A stretch of DNA of 64,000 nucleotides from positions 950,344-1,014,343 of the forward strand of contig CAUJGJ010000003.1 in the NCBI GenBank assembly GCA_963170055.1, written 5' to 3'. Position 1 is the stretch's first letter. Every line of letters starts with the position of its first letter. The position numbers and the translations under genes are program-made. Below the pieces are notes generated by a model, which was not told where the DNA came from, did no database searches, and saw nothing but the letters and a program-made list of their open reading frames with translations. Shown here piece by piece: positions 31,101 to 44,906 of the stretch. The stretch comes from Halisarca cf. caerulea. Taxonomy: Eukaryota; Porifera; Demospongiae; Chondrillida; Halisarcidae.

Positions 31101-34100
31101 CCACTGCTCCCACTCTACACTGTACACTATACTACTGCTCCCTCTCTACACTGTACACTCTACTACTGTTCTTTCTCTACACTGTACACTATACTACTGC
31201 TCCCTCTTTATACAGTACACTTTACTACTGCTCCCTCTCTACACTGTACACTATACTACTGCTCCCTCTCTCTACTGTACACTACACTACTGCTCCCTCT
31301 CTATACTGTACACTATACTACTGCTCCCTTTCTATACTGTACACTATACTACTGCTCCCTCTCTACACTGTACACTATACTTCTGCTCTTTCTCTGCCCT
31401 GTACTCTATACTACTGCTCCCTCTCTATACTTTACACTTTACTACTGCTCCCTCTCTATACTGTACACTGTACTACTGCTCTCTCTCTGCACTGTACTCT
31501 TTACTACTGCTCCCTCTCTATACTGTACACTTTACTACTGCTCCCTCTCTACACTGTACACTCTACTACTGCTCCCTCTCTATACTGTACACTATACTAC
31601 TGCTCCCTCTTTACAATTTACACTGTACTGCTGCTCCTTCTCTATACTGTACACTATACTACTGCTCCCTCTCTACACTGTACACTATACTACTGTTCCC
31701 TCTCCATACTGTGCACTATACTACTGCTCCCACTCTACACTGTACACTATACTACTGCTCCCTCTCTACACTGTACACTACGTATACTACTGCTCCCTCT
31801 CTATACTGTACACTATACTACTGCTCCGTCTCTATTGTACACTGTACTACTGCTCCCTCTCTATATACTGTACACTGTACTACTGCTCCCTCTCTATGCT
31901 GTACACTTTACTACTGCTCCCTCTCTACACTGTACACTATACTACTGCTCCCTCTCTACACTGTACACTATACTACTGCTCCCTCTCTATACTGTACACT
32001 ATACTACTGCTCCCTCTCTACACTGTACACTATACTACTGCTCCCTCTCTACACTGTACTCTATACTATTGCTCCCTCTCTATACTGTACACTATACTAC
32101 TGCTCCCTCTCTATACTGTACACTACACTACTGCTCCCTCTCTATGCTGTACACTATACTACTGCTCCCTCTCTACTGTACACTGTACTACTGCTCCCCC
32201 TCTGTACTGTACACTATACTACTGCTCCCCCTCTGTACTGTACACTATACTCCTGCTCCCTCTCTATACTGTACACTATACTACTGCTCCCTCTCTACAC
32301 TGTACACTATACTACTGCTCCCTCTCTATTGTACACTGTACTACTGCTCCCTCTCTATATACTGTACACTGTACTACTGCTCCCCCTCTGTACTCTACAC
32401 TATACTACTGCTCCCTCTCTATACTGTACACTATACTACTGCTCCCACTCTATACTGTACACTATACTACTGCTCCCTCTCTATGTTGTACACTATACTA
32501 CTGCTCCCTCTTTACACTTTACACTGTACTACTGCTCCTTCTCTATACTGTACACTATACTACTGCTCCCTCTCTACACTGTACACTATACTACTGCTCC
32601 ATCTCTATTTTACACTGTACTACTTCTCCCTCTCTATATACTGTACACTGTACTACTGCGCCCCCTCTGTACTGTACACTATACTACTGCTCCCTCTCTA
32701 TACTGTACACTATACTACTGCTCCCTCTCTACACTGTACACTCTACTACTGTTCTTTCTCTACACTGTACACTATACTACTGCTCCCTCTTTATACAGTA
32801 CACTTTACTACTGCTCCCTCTCTACACTGTACACTATACTACTGCTCCCTCTCTATACTGTACACTACACTACTGCTCCCTCTCTATACTGTACACTATA
32901 CTACTGCTCCCTTTCTATACTGTACACTATACTACTGCTCCCTCTCTACACTGTACACTATACTTCTGCTCTCTCTCTGCCCTGTACTCTATACTACTGC
33001 TCCCTCTCTATACTTTACACTTTACTACTGCTCCCTCTCTACACTGTACACTATACTACTGCTCCCTCTCTATACTGTACACTATACTACTGCTCCCTCT
33101 CTATACTGTACACTATACAACTGCTCCCTCTTTACACTTTACACTGTACTACTGCTCCTTCTCTATACTGTACACTATACTACTGCTCCCTCTCTACACT
33201 GTACACTCTACTACTGTTCTTTCTCTACACTGTACACTATACTACTGCTCCCTCTTTATACAGTACACTTTACTACTGCTCCCTCTCTACACTGTACACT
33301 ATACTACTGCTCCCTCTCTATACTGTACACTACACTACTCTTCCCTCTCTATACTGTACACTATACTACTGCTCCCTTTCTATACTGTACACTATACTAC
33401 TGCTCCCTCTCTACACTGTACACTATACTTCTGCTCTCTCTCTGCCCTGTACTCTATACTACTGCTCCCTCTCTATACTTTACACTTTACTACTGCTCCC
33501 TCTCTATACTGTACACTGTACTACTGATCTCTCTCTGCACTGTACTCTATACTACTGCTCCCTCTCTATACTGTACACTTTACTACTGCTCCCTCTCTAT
33601 ACTGTACACTATACTACTGCTCCCTCTTTACAATTTACACTGTACTGCTGCTCCTTCTCTATACTGTACACTATACTACTGCTCCCTCTCTACACTGTAC
33701 ACTATACTACTGTTCCCTCTCCATACTGTGCACTATACTACTGCTCCCACTCTACACTGTACACTATACTACTGCTCCCTCTCTACACTGTACACTACGT
33801 ATACTACTGCTCCCTCTCTATACTGTACACTATACTACTGCTCCCTCTCTATTGTACACTGTACTACTGCTCCCTCTCTATATACTGTACACTGTACTAC
33901 TGCTCCCTCTCTATACTGTACACTTTACTACTGCTCCCTCTCTACACTGTACACTATACTACTGCTCCCTCTCTACACTGTACACTATACTACTGCTCCC
34001 TCTCTATACTGTACACTATACTACTGCTCCCTCTCTATACTGTACACTACACTACTGCTCCCTCTCTATACTGTACACTATACTACTGCTCCCTCTCTAC

Positions 34101-37100
34101 TGTACACTGTACTACTGCTCCCCCTCTGTACTGTACACTATACTACTGCTCCCCCTCTGTACTGTACACTATACTACTGCTCCCTCTCTATACTGTACAC
34201 TATACTACTGCTCCCTCTCTACACTGTACACTATACTACTGCTCCCTCTCTATTATACACTGTACTACTGCTCCCTCTCTTTATACTGTACACTGTACTA
34301 CTGCTCCCCCTCTGTACTGTACACTATACTACTGCTCCCTCTCTATACTGTACACTATACTACTGCTCCCACTCTATACTGTACACTATACTACTGCTCC
34401 CTCTTTACACTTTACACTGTACTACTGCTCCTTCTCTACACTGTACACTATACTACTGCTCCCTCTCTACACTGTGCACTACACTACTGCTCCCTCTCTA
34501 TTGTACACTGTACTACTGCTCCCTCTCTATATACTGTACACTGTACTACTGCTCCCCCTCTGTACTGTACACTATACTACTGCTCCCTCTCTATACTGTA
34601 CACTTTACTACTGCTCCCTCTCTACACTGTACACTATACTACTGCTCCCTCTCTATACTGTACACTATACTACTGCTCCCTCTTTACACTTTACACTGTA
34701 CTACTGCTCCTTCTCTATATACTGTACACTATACTACTGCTCCCTCTCTACACTTTACACTATACTACTGTTCCCTCTCCATACTGTGCACTATACTACT
34801 GCTCCCTCTCTATTGTACACTGTACTACTGCTCCCTCTCTATATACTGTACACTGTACTACTGCTCCCCCTCTGTACTGTACTCTATACTACTGCTCCCT
34901 CTCTATACTGTACACTTTACTACTGCTCCCTCTCTACACTGTACACTATACTACTGCTCCCTCTCTATACTGTACACTATACTACTGCTCCCTCTTTACA
35001 CTTTACACTGTACTACTGCTCCTTCTCCATACTGTACACTATACTACTGCTCCCTCTCTACACTTTACACTATACTACTGTTCCCTCTCCATACTGTGCA
35101 CTATACTACTGCTCCGTCTCTATTGTACACTGTACTACTGCTCCCTCTCTATATACTGTACACTATACTACTGCTCCCTCTCTATTTTACACTATACTAC
35201 TGCTCCCCCTCTGTACTGTACACTATACTACTGCTCCCTCTCTATACTGTACACTATACTTTTACTCCCTCTCTATACTGTACACTATACTACTGCTCCC
35301 TCTCTATTGTACACTGTACTACTGCTCCCCCTCTATATACTGTACACTGTACTACTGCTCCTTCTCTGTACTGTACACTATACTACTGCTCCCTCTCTAT
35401 ACTGTACACTATACTACTGCTCCCTCTCTATACTGTACACTATACTACTGCTCCCTCTCTATACTGTACACTATACTACTGCTCCCTCTTTACACTTTAC
35501 ACTGTACTACTGCTCCTTCTCTATACTGTACACTATACTACTGCTCCCTCTCTACACTGTACACTATACTACTGCTCCCTCTCTATTTTACACTGTACTA
35601 CTGCTCCCTCTCTATATACTGTACACTGTACTACTGCTCCCCCTCTGTACTGTACACTATACTACTGCTCCCTCTCTATACTGTACACTATACTACTGCT
35701 CCCTCTCTATACTGTACACTATACTACTGCTCCCTCTCTATACTGTACACTATGCTACTGCTCCCTCTTTACACTTTACACTGTACTACTGCTCCTTCTC
35801 TATACTGTACACTATACTACTGCTCCCTCTCTACACTGTACACTATACTACTGCTCCCTCTCTATACTGTACACTATACTACTGCTCCCTCTCTATTTTA
35901 CACTGTACTACTACTCCCTCTCTATATACTGTACACTGTACTACTGCTCCCCCTCTGTACTGTACACTATACTACTGCTCCCTCTCTATACTGTACACTT
36001 TACTACTGCTCCCTCTCTACACTGTACACTATACTAATGCTCCCTCTCTATACTGTACACTATACTACTGCTCCCTCTCTATACTGTACACTATACAACT
36101 GCTCCCTCTTTACACTTTACACTGTACTACTGCTCCCTCTCTATACTGTACACTATACTACTGCTCCCACTCTACACTGTACACTATACTACTGCTCCCT
36201 CTCTACACTGTACACTCTACTACTGTTCTTTCTCTACACTGTACACTATACTACTGCTCCCTCTTTATACAGTACACTTTACTACTGCTCCCTCTCTACA
36301 CTGTACACTATACTACTGCTCCCTCTCTATACTGTACACTACACTACTGCTCCCTCTCTATACTGTACACTATACTACTGCTCCCTTTCTATACTGTACA
36401 CTATACTACTGCTCCCTCTCTATACTGTACACTATACTACTGCTCCCTCTCTATACTGTACACTATACTACTGCTCCCTCTCTATACTGTACACTATACT
36501 ACTGCTCCCTCTTTACACTTTACACTGTACTACTGCTCCTTCTCTATACTGTACACTATACTACTGCTCCCTCTCTACACTGTACACTATACTACTGCTC
36601 CCTCTCTATTTTACACTGTACTACTGCTCCCTCTCTATATACTGTACACTGTACTACTGCTCCCCCTCTGTACTGTACACTATACTACTGCTCCTTCTCT
36701 ATACTGTACACTATACTACTGCTCCCTCTCTATACTGTACACTACACTACTCTTCCCTCTCTATACTGTACACTATACTACTGCTCCCTTTCTATACTGT
36801 ACACTATACTACTGCTCCCTCTCTACACTGTACACTATACTTCTGCTCTCTCTCTGCCCTGTACTCTATACTACTGCTCCCTCTCTATACTTTACACTTT
36901 ACTACTGCTCCCTCTCTATACTGTACACTGTACTACTGATCTCTCTCTGCACTGTACTCTATACTACTGCTCCCTCTCTATACTGTACACTTTACTACTG
37001 CTCCCTCTCTATACTGTACACTATACTACTGCTCCCTCTTTACAATTTACACTGTACTGCTGCTCCTTCTCTATACTGTACACTATACTACTGCTCCCTC

Positions 37101-40100
37101 TCTACACTGTACACTATACTACTGTTCCCTCTCCATACTGTGCACTATACTACTGCTCCCACTCTACACTGTACACTATACTACTGCTCCCTCTCTACAC
37201 TGTACACTACGTATACTACTGCTCCCTCTCTATACTGTACACTATACTACTGCTCCCTCTCTATTGTACACTGTACTACTGCTCCCTCTCTATATACTGT
37301 ACACTGTACTACTGCTCCCTCTCTATACTGTACACTTTACTACTGCTCCCTCTCTACACTGTACACTATACTACTGCTCCCTCTCTACACTGTACACTAT
37401 ACTACTGCTCCCTCTCTATACTGTACACTATACTACTGCTCCCTCTCTATACTGTACACTACACTACTGCTCCCTCTCTATACTGTACACTATACTACTG
37501 CTCCCTCTCTACTGTACACTGTACTACTGCTCCCCCTCTGTACTGTACACTATACTACTGCTCCCCCTCTGTACTGTACACTATACTACTGCTCCCTCTC
37601 TATACTGTACACTATACTACTGCTCCCTCTCTACACTGTACACTATACTACTGCTCCCTCTCTATTATACACTGTACTACTGCTCCCTCTCTTTATACTG
37701 TACACTGTACTACTGCTCCCCCTCTGTACTGTACACTATACTACTGCTCCCTCTCTATACTGTACACTATACTACTGCTCCCACTCTATACTGTACACTA
37801 TACTACTGCTCCCTCTTTACACTTTACACTGTACTACTGCTCCTTCTCTACACTGTACACTATACTACTGCTCCCTCTCTACACTGTGCACTACACTACT
37901 GCTCCCTCTCTATTGTACACTGTACTACTGCTCCCTCTCTATATACTGTACACTGTACTACTGCTCCCCCTCTGTACTGTACACTATACTACTGCTCCCT
38001 CTCTATACTGTACACTTTACTACTGCTCCCTCTCTACACTGTACACTATACTACTGCTCCCTCTCTATACTGTACACTATACTACTGCTCCCTCTTTACA
38101 CTTTACACTGTACTACTGCTCCTTCTCTATATACTGTACACTATACTACTGCTCCCTCTCTACACTTTACACTATACTACTGTTCCCTCTCCATACTGTG
38201 CACTATACTACTGCTCCCTCTCTATTGTACACTGTACTACTGCTCCCTCTCTATATACTGTACACTGTACTACTGCTCCCCCTCTGTACTGTACTCTATA
38301 CTACTGCTCCCTCTCTATACTGTACACTTTACTACTGCTCCCTCTCTACACTGTACACTATACTACTGCTCCCTCTCTATACTGTACACTATACTACTGC
38401 TCCCTCTTTACACTTTACACTGTACTACTGCTCCTTCTCCATACTGTACACTATACTACTGCTCCCTCTCTACACTTTACACTATACTACTGTTCCCTCT
38501 CCATACTGTGCACTATACTACTGCTCCGTCTCTATTGTACACTGTACTACTGCTCCCTCTCTATATACTGTACACTATACTACTGCTCCCTCTCTATTTT
38601 ACACTATACTACTGCTCCCCCTCTGTACTGTACACTATACTACTGCTCCCTCTCTATACTGTACACTATACTTTTACTCCCTCTCTATACTGTACACTAT
38701 ACTACTGCTCCCTCTCTATTGTACACTGTACTACTGCTCCCCCTCTATATACTGTACACTGTACTACTGCTCCTTCTCTGTACTGTACACTATACTACTG
38801 CTCCCTCTCTATACTGTACACTATACTACTGCTCCCTCTCTATACTGTACACTATACTACTGCTCCCTCTCTATACTGTACACTATACTACTGCTCCCTC
38901 TTTACACTTTACACTGTACTACTGCTCCTTCTCTATACTGTACACTATACTACTGCTCCCTCTCTACACTGTACACTATACTACTGCTCCCTCTCTATTT
39001 TACACTGTACTACTGCTCCCTCTCTATATACTGTACACTGTACTACTGCTCCCCCTCTGTACTGTACACTATACTACTGCTCCCTCTCTATACTGTACAC
39101 TATACTACTGCTCCCTCTCTATACTGTACACTATACTACTGCTCCCTCTCTATACTGTACACTATGCTACTGCTCCCTCTTTACACTTTACACTGTACTA
39201 CTGCTCCTTCTCTATACTGTACACTATACTACTGCTCCCTCTCTACACTGTACACTATACTACTGCTCCCTCTCTATACTGTACACTATACTACTGCTCC
39301 CTCTCTATTTTACACTGTACTACTACTCCCTCTCTATATACTGTACACTGTACTACTGCTCCCCCTCTGTACTGTACACTATACTACTGCTCCCTCTCTA
39401 TACTGTACACTTTACTACTGCTCCCTCTCTACACTGTACACTATACTAATGCTCCCTCTCTATACTGTACACTATACTACTGCTCCCTCTCTATACTGTA
39501 CACTATACAACTGCTCCCTCTTTACACTTTACACTGTACTACTGCTCCCTCTCTATACTGTACACTATACTACTGCTCCCACTCTACACTGTACACTATA
39601 CTACTGCTCCCTCTCTACACTGTACACTCTACTACTGTTCTTTCTCTACACTGTACACTATACTACTGCTCCCTCTTTATACAGTACACTTTACTACTGC
39701 TCCCTCTCTACACTGTACACTATACTACTGCTCCCTCTCTATACTGTACACTACACTACTGCTCCCTCTCTATACTGTACACTATACTACTGCTCCCTTT
39801 CTATACTGTACACTATACTACTGCTCCCTCTCTATACTGTACACTATACTACTGCTCCCTCTCTATACTGTACACTATACTACTGCTCCCTCTCTATACT
39901 GTACACTATACTACTGCTCCCTCTTTACACTTTACACTGTACTACTGCTCCTTCTCTATACTGTACACTATACTACTGCTCCCTCTCTACACTGTACACT
40001 ATACTACTGCTCCCTCTCTATTTTACACTGTACTACTGCTCCCTCTCTATATACTGTACACTGTACTACTGCTCCCCCTCTGTACTGTACACTATACTAC

Positions 40101-40142
40101 TGCTCCTTCTCTATACTGTACACTATACTACTGCTCCCTCTC
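28190..40142 (+). repeat. Higher-order units of 5,336 and 3,412 bp
   Basis: The rare CTGATCTCTC variant recurs at 28,190, 33,526 and 36,938, giving spacings of 5,336 and 3,412 bp. The TATATACTG block start at 28,516, 33,852 and 37,264 repeats with the same spacings. About 33,526-36,730 and 36,938-40,142 looked the same at every point compared. The 3.4-kb unit appears to be a shortened form of the 5.3-kb unit. A further 1,023-bp step (33 monomers) separates CTATGCTACTG copies near 39,163 and 40,186. An equivalent 5.37-kb relation links 26,529 to 31,896. Confidence 0.8.
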
Positions 40143-43100
40143 TATACTGTACACTATACTACTGCTCCCTCTCTATACTGTACACTATGCTACTGCTCCC
40201 TCTTTACACTTTACACTGTACTACTGCTCCTTCTCTATACTGTACACTATACTACTGCTCCCTCTCTACACTGTACACTATACTACTGCTCCCTCTCTAT
40301 ACTGTACACTATACTTCTGCTCCCTCTCTATTTTACACTGTACTACTACTCCCTCTCTATATACTGTACACTGTACTACTGCTCCCCCTCTGTACTGTAC
40401 ACTATACTACTGCTCCCTCTCTATACTGTACACTTTACTACTGCTCCCTCTCTACACTGTACACTATACTAATGCTCCCTCTCTATACTGTACACTATAC
40501 TACTGCTCCCTCTCTATACTGTACACTATACAACTGCTCCCTCTTTACACTTTACACTGTACTACTGCTCCCTCTCTATACTGTACACTATACTACTGCT
40601 CCCACTCTACACTGTACACTATACTACTGCTCCCTCTCTACACTGTACACTCTACTACTGTTCTTTCTCTACACTGTACACTATACTACTGCTCCCTCTT
40701 TATACAGTACACTTTACTACTGCTCCCTCTCTACACTGTACACTATACTACTGCTCCCTCTCTATACTGTACACTACACTACTGCTCCCTCTCTATACTG
40801 TACACTATACTACTGCTCCCTTTCTATACTGTACACTATACTACTGCTCCCTCTCTACACTGTACACTATAGTTCTGCTCTCTCTCTGCCCTGTACTCTA
40901 TACTACTGCTCCCTCTCTATACTTTACACTTTACTACTGCTCCCTCTCTATACTGTACACTGTACTACTGCTCTCTCTCTGCACTGTACTCTATACTACT
41001 GCTCCCTCTCTATACTGTACACTTTACTACTGCTCCCTCTCTACACTGTACACTATGTTACTGCTCCCTCTCTATACTGTACACTATACTACTGCTCCCT
41101 CTTTACAATTTACACTGTACTGCTGCTCCTTCTCTATACTGTACACTATACTACTGCTCCCTCTCTACACTGTACACTATACTACTGTTCCCTCTCCATA
41201 CTGTGCACTATACTACTGCTCCCACTCTACACTGTACACTATACTACTGCTCCCTCTCTACACTGTACACTACTTATACTACTGCTCCCTCTCTATACTG
41301 TACACTATACTACTGCTCCCTCTCTATTGTACACTGTACTACTGCTCCCTCTCTATATACTGTACACTATACTACTGCTCCCTCTCTATACTGTACACTT
41401 TACTACTGCTCCCTCTCTACACTGTACACTATACTACTGCTCCCTCTCTATACTGTACACTATACTACTGTTCCCTCTCTACACTGTACACTATACTACT
41501 GCTCCCTCTCTACACTGTACTCTATACTACTGCTCCCTCTCGATACTGTACACTATACTACTGCTCCCTCTCTATACTGTACACTACACTACTGCTCCCT
41601 CTCTATACTGTACACTATACTACTGCTCCCTCTCTACTGTACACTGTACTACTGCTCCTCCTCTGTACTGTACACTATACTACTGCTCCCTCTCTATACT
41701 GTACACTATACTACTGCTCCCTCTCTATACTGTACACTATACTACTGCTCCCTCTCTATACTGTACACTATACTACTGCTCCCTCTCTATTTTACACTAT
41801 ACTACTGCTCCCCCTCTGTACTGTACACTATACTACTGCTCCCTCTCTGTACTGTACACTATACTACTGCTCCCTCTCTACACTGTACACTATACTACTG
41901 CTCCCTCTCTATATACTGTACACTGTACTACTGCTCCCCCTCTGTACTGTACACTATACTACTGCTCCCTCTCTATACTGTACACTATACTACTGCTCCC
42001 TCTTTACACTTTACACTGTACTACTGCTCTTTCTCTATACTGTACACTATACTACTGCTCCCTCTCTACACTGTACACTATACTACTGCTCCATCTCTAT
42101 TTTACACTGTACTACTGCTCCCTCTCTATATACTGTACACTGTACTACTGCGCCCCCTCTGTACTGTACACTATACTACTGCTCCCTCTCTATACTGTAC
42201 ACTATACTACTGCTCCCTCTCTATACTGTACACTATACTTCTGCTCTCTCTCTGCCCTGTACTCTATACTACTGCTCCCTCTCTATACTTTACACTTTAC
42301 TACTGCTCCCTCTCTATACTGTACACTGTACTACTGCTCTCTCTCTGCACTGTACTCTATACTACTGCTCCCTCTCTATACTGTACACTTTACTACTGCT
42401 CCCTCTCTACACTGTACACTATGCTACTGCTCCCTCTCTATACTGTACACTATACTACTGCTCCCTCTTTACAATTTACACTGTACTGCTGCTCCTTCTC
42501 TATACTGTACACTATACTACTGCTCCCTCTCTACACTGTACACTATACTACTGTTCCCTCTCCATACTGTGCACTATACTACTGCTCCCACTCTACACTG
42601 TACACTATACTACTGCTCCCTTTCTACACTGTACACTACGTATACTACTGCTCCCTCTCTATACTGTACACTATACTACTGCTCCCTCTCTATTGTACAC
42701 TGTACTACTGCTCCCTCTCTATATACTGTACACTGTACTACTGCTCCCTCTCTATACTGTACACTTTACTACTGCTCCCTCTCTACACTGTACACTATAC
42801 TACTGCTCCCTCTCTACACTGTACACTATACTACTGCTCCCTCTCTATACTGTACACTATACTACTGCTCCCTCTCTACACTGTACACTATACTACTGCT
42901 CCCTCTCTACACTGTACTCTATACTACTGCTCCCTCTCTATACTGTACACTATACTACTGCTCCCTCTCTATACTGTACACTACACTACTGCTCCCTCTC
43001 TATACTGTACACTATACTACTGCTCCCTCTCTACTGTACACTGTACTACTGCTCCCCCTCTGTACTGTACACTATACTACTGCTCCCTCTCTATACTGTA

Positions 43101-44906
43101 CACTATACTACTGCTCCCTCTCTATACTGTACACTATACTACTGCTCCCTCTCTATACTGTACACTATACTACTGCTCCCTCTCTATACTGTACACTATA
43201 CTTCTGCTCTCTCTCTGCCCTGTACTCTATACTACTGCTCCCTCTCTATACTTTACACTTTACTACTGCTCCCTCTCTATACTGTACACTGTACTACTGC
43301 TCTCTCTCTGCACTGTACTCTATACTACTGCTCCCTCTCTATACTGTACACTATGCTACTGCTCCCTCTCTATACTGTACACTATACTACTGCTCCCTCT
43401 TTACAATTTACACTGTACTGCTGCTCCTTCTCTATACTGTACACTATACTACTGCTCCCTCTCTACACTGTACACTATACTACTGTTCCCTCTCCATACT
43501 GTGCACTATACTACTGCTCCCACTCTACACTGTACACTATACTACTGCTCCCTTTCTACACTGTACACTACGTATACTACTGCTCCCTCTCTATACTGTA
43601 CACTATACTACTGCTCCCTCTCTATTGTACACTGTACTACTGCTCCCTCTCTATATACTGTACACTGTACTACTGCTCCCTCTCTATACTGTACACTTTA
43701 TTACTGCTCCCTCTCTACACTGTACACTATACTACTGCTCCCTCTCTACACTGTACACTATACTACTGCTCCCTCTCTATACTGTACACTATACTACTGC
43801 TCCCTCTCTACACTGTACACTATACTACTGCTCCCTCTCTACACTGTACTCTATACTACTGCTCCCTCTCTATACTGTACACTATACTACTGCTCCCTCT
43901 CTATACTGTACACTACACTACTGCTCCCTCTCTATACTGTACACTATACTACTGCTCCCTCTCTACTGTACACTGTACTACTGCTCCCCCTCTGTACTGT
44001 ACACTATACTACTGCTCCCTCTCTATACTGTACACTATACTACTGCTCCCTCTCTATACTGTACACTATACTACTGCTCCCTCTCTATACTTTACACTAT
44101 ACTACTGCTCCCTCATTATTTTACACTATACTACTGCTCCCCCTCTGTACTGTACACTATACTACTGCTCCCTCTCTATACTGTACACTATACTACTGCT
44201 CCCTCTCTACACTGTACACTATACTACTGCTCCCTCTCTATATACTGTACACTGTACTACTGCTCCCCCTCTGTACTGTACACTATACTACTGCTCCCTC
44301 TCTATACTGTACACTATACTACTGCTCCCTCTCTATACTGTACACTATACTACTGCTCCCTCTCTATACTGTACACTATACTACTGCTCCCTCTTTACAC
44401 TTTACACTGTACTACTGCTCCTTCTCTATACTGTACACTATACTACTGCTCCCTCTCTACACTGTACACTATACTACTGCTCCATCTCTATTTTACACTG
44501 TACTACTGCTCCCTCTCTATATACTGTACACTGTACTACTGCGCCCCCTCTGTACTGTACACTATACTACTGCTCCCTCTCTATACTGTACACTATACTA
44601 CTGCTCCCTCTCTATACTGTACACTATACTACTGCTCCCTCTTTACACTTTACACTGTACTACTGCTCCTTCTCTATACTGTACACTATACTACTGCTCC
44701 CTCTCTACACTGTACACTATACTACTGCTCCCTCTCTATACTGTACACTATACTACTGCTCCCTCTGTATTTTACACTGTACTACTGCTCCCTCTCTATA
44801 TACTGTACACTGTACTACTGCTCCCCCTCTGTACTGTACACTATACTACTGCTCCCTCTCTATACTGTACACTTTACTACTGCTCCTTCTCTACACTGTA
44901 CACTAT

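Larger units (their letters stand above)
1..44906 (+). repeat. 31-bp satellite array (main block)
   Basis: A continuous tandem array of a 31-bp monomer; a perfect copy lies at 74-104. Each monomer has a TA/TGTACA-rich half (core CTGTACACTATACTACTG) and a pyrimidine tract (GCTCCCTCTCTA). The plus strand of the consensus holds 11 C, 11 T, 7 A and 2 G, contains no CpG, and every purine is flanked by pyrimidines. Common variants are CTACACTG for CTATACTG, CTTTACACTTTACAC, 29-bp forms (CTCTCTACTGTACACTG, CTCTATTTTACAC), 33-bp forms with TATATACTG, and CCCCCTCTGTACTG. Very long plus-strand open frames in all three phases arise only because the monomer cannot contain a stop codon; no start context, splice signal or non-repetitive domain supports a protein. 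A centromeric, pericentromeric or subtelomeric location is possible but not shown. Confidence 0.97.

Noticed and set aside
21626..36037. Open frame of 4,803 codons, and others of 1,000-2,800 codons, in the satellite
   Set aside because: They follow from a stop-free 31-bp monomer and exist in all three plus-strand frames with the same repeat peptide. Many begin at non-ATG codons, and none has a domain or gene signals.
1..44906. CRISPR array
   Set aside because: There are no constant repeats alternating with unique spacers; the whole unit is one repeat, and the flanking DNA is eukaryotic.
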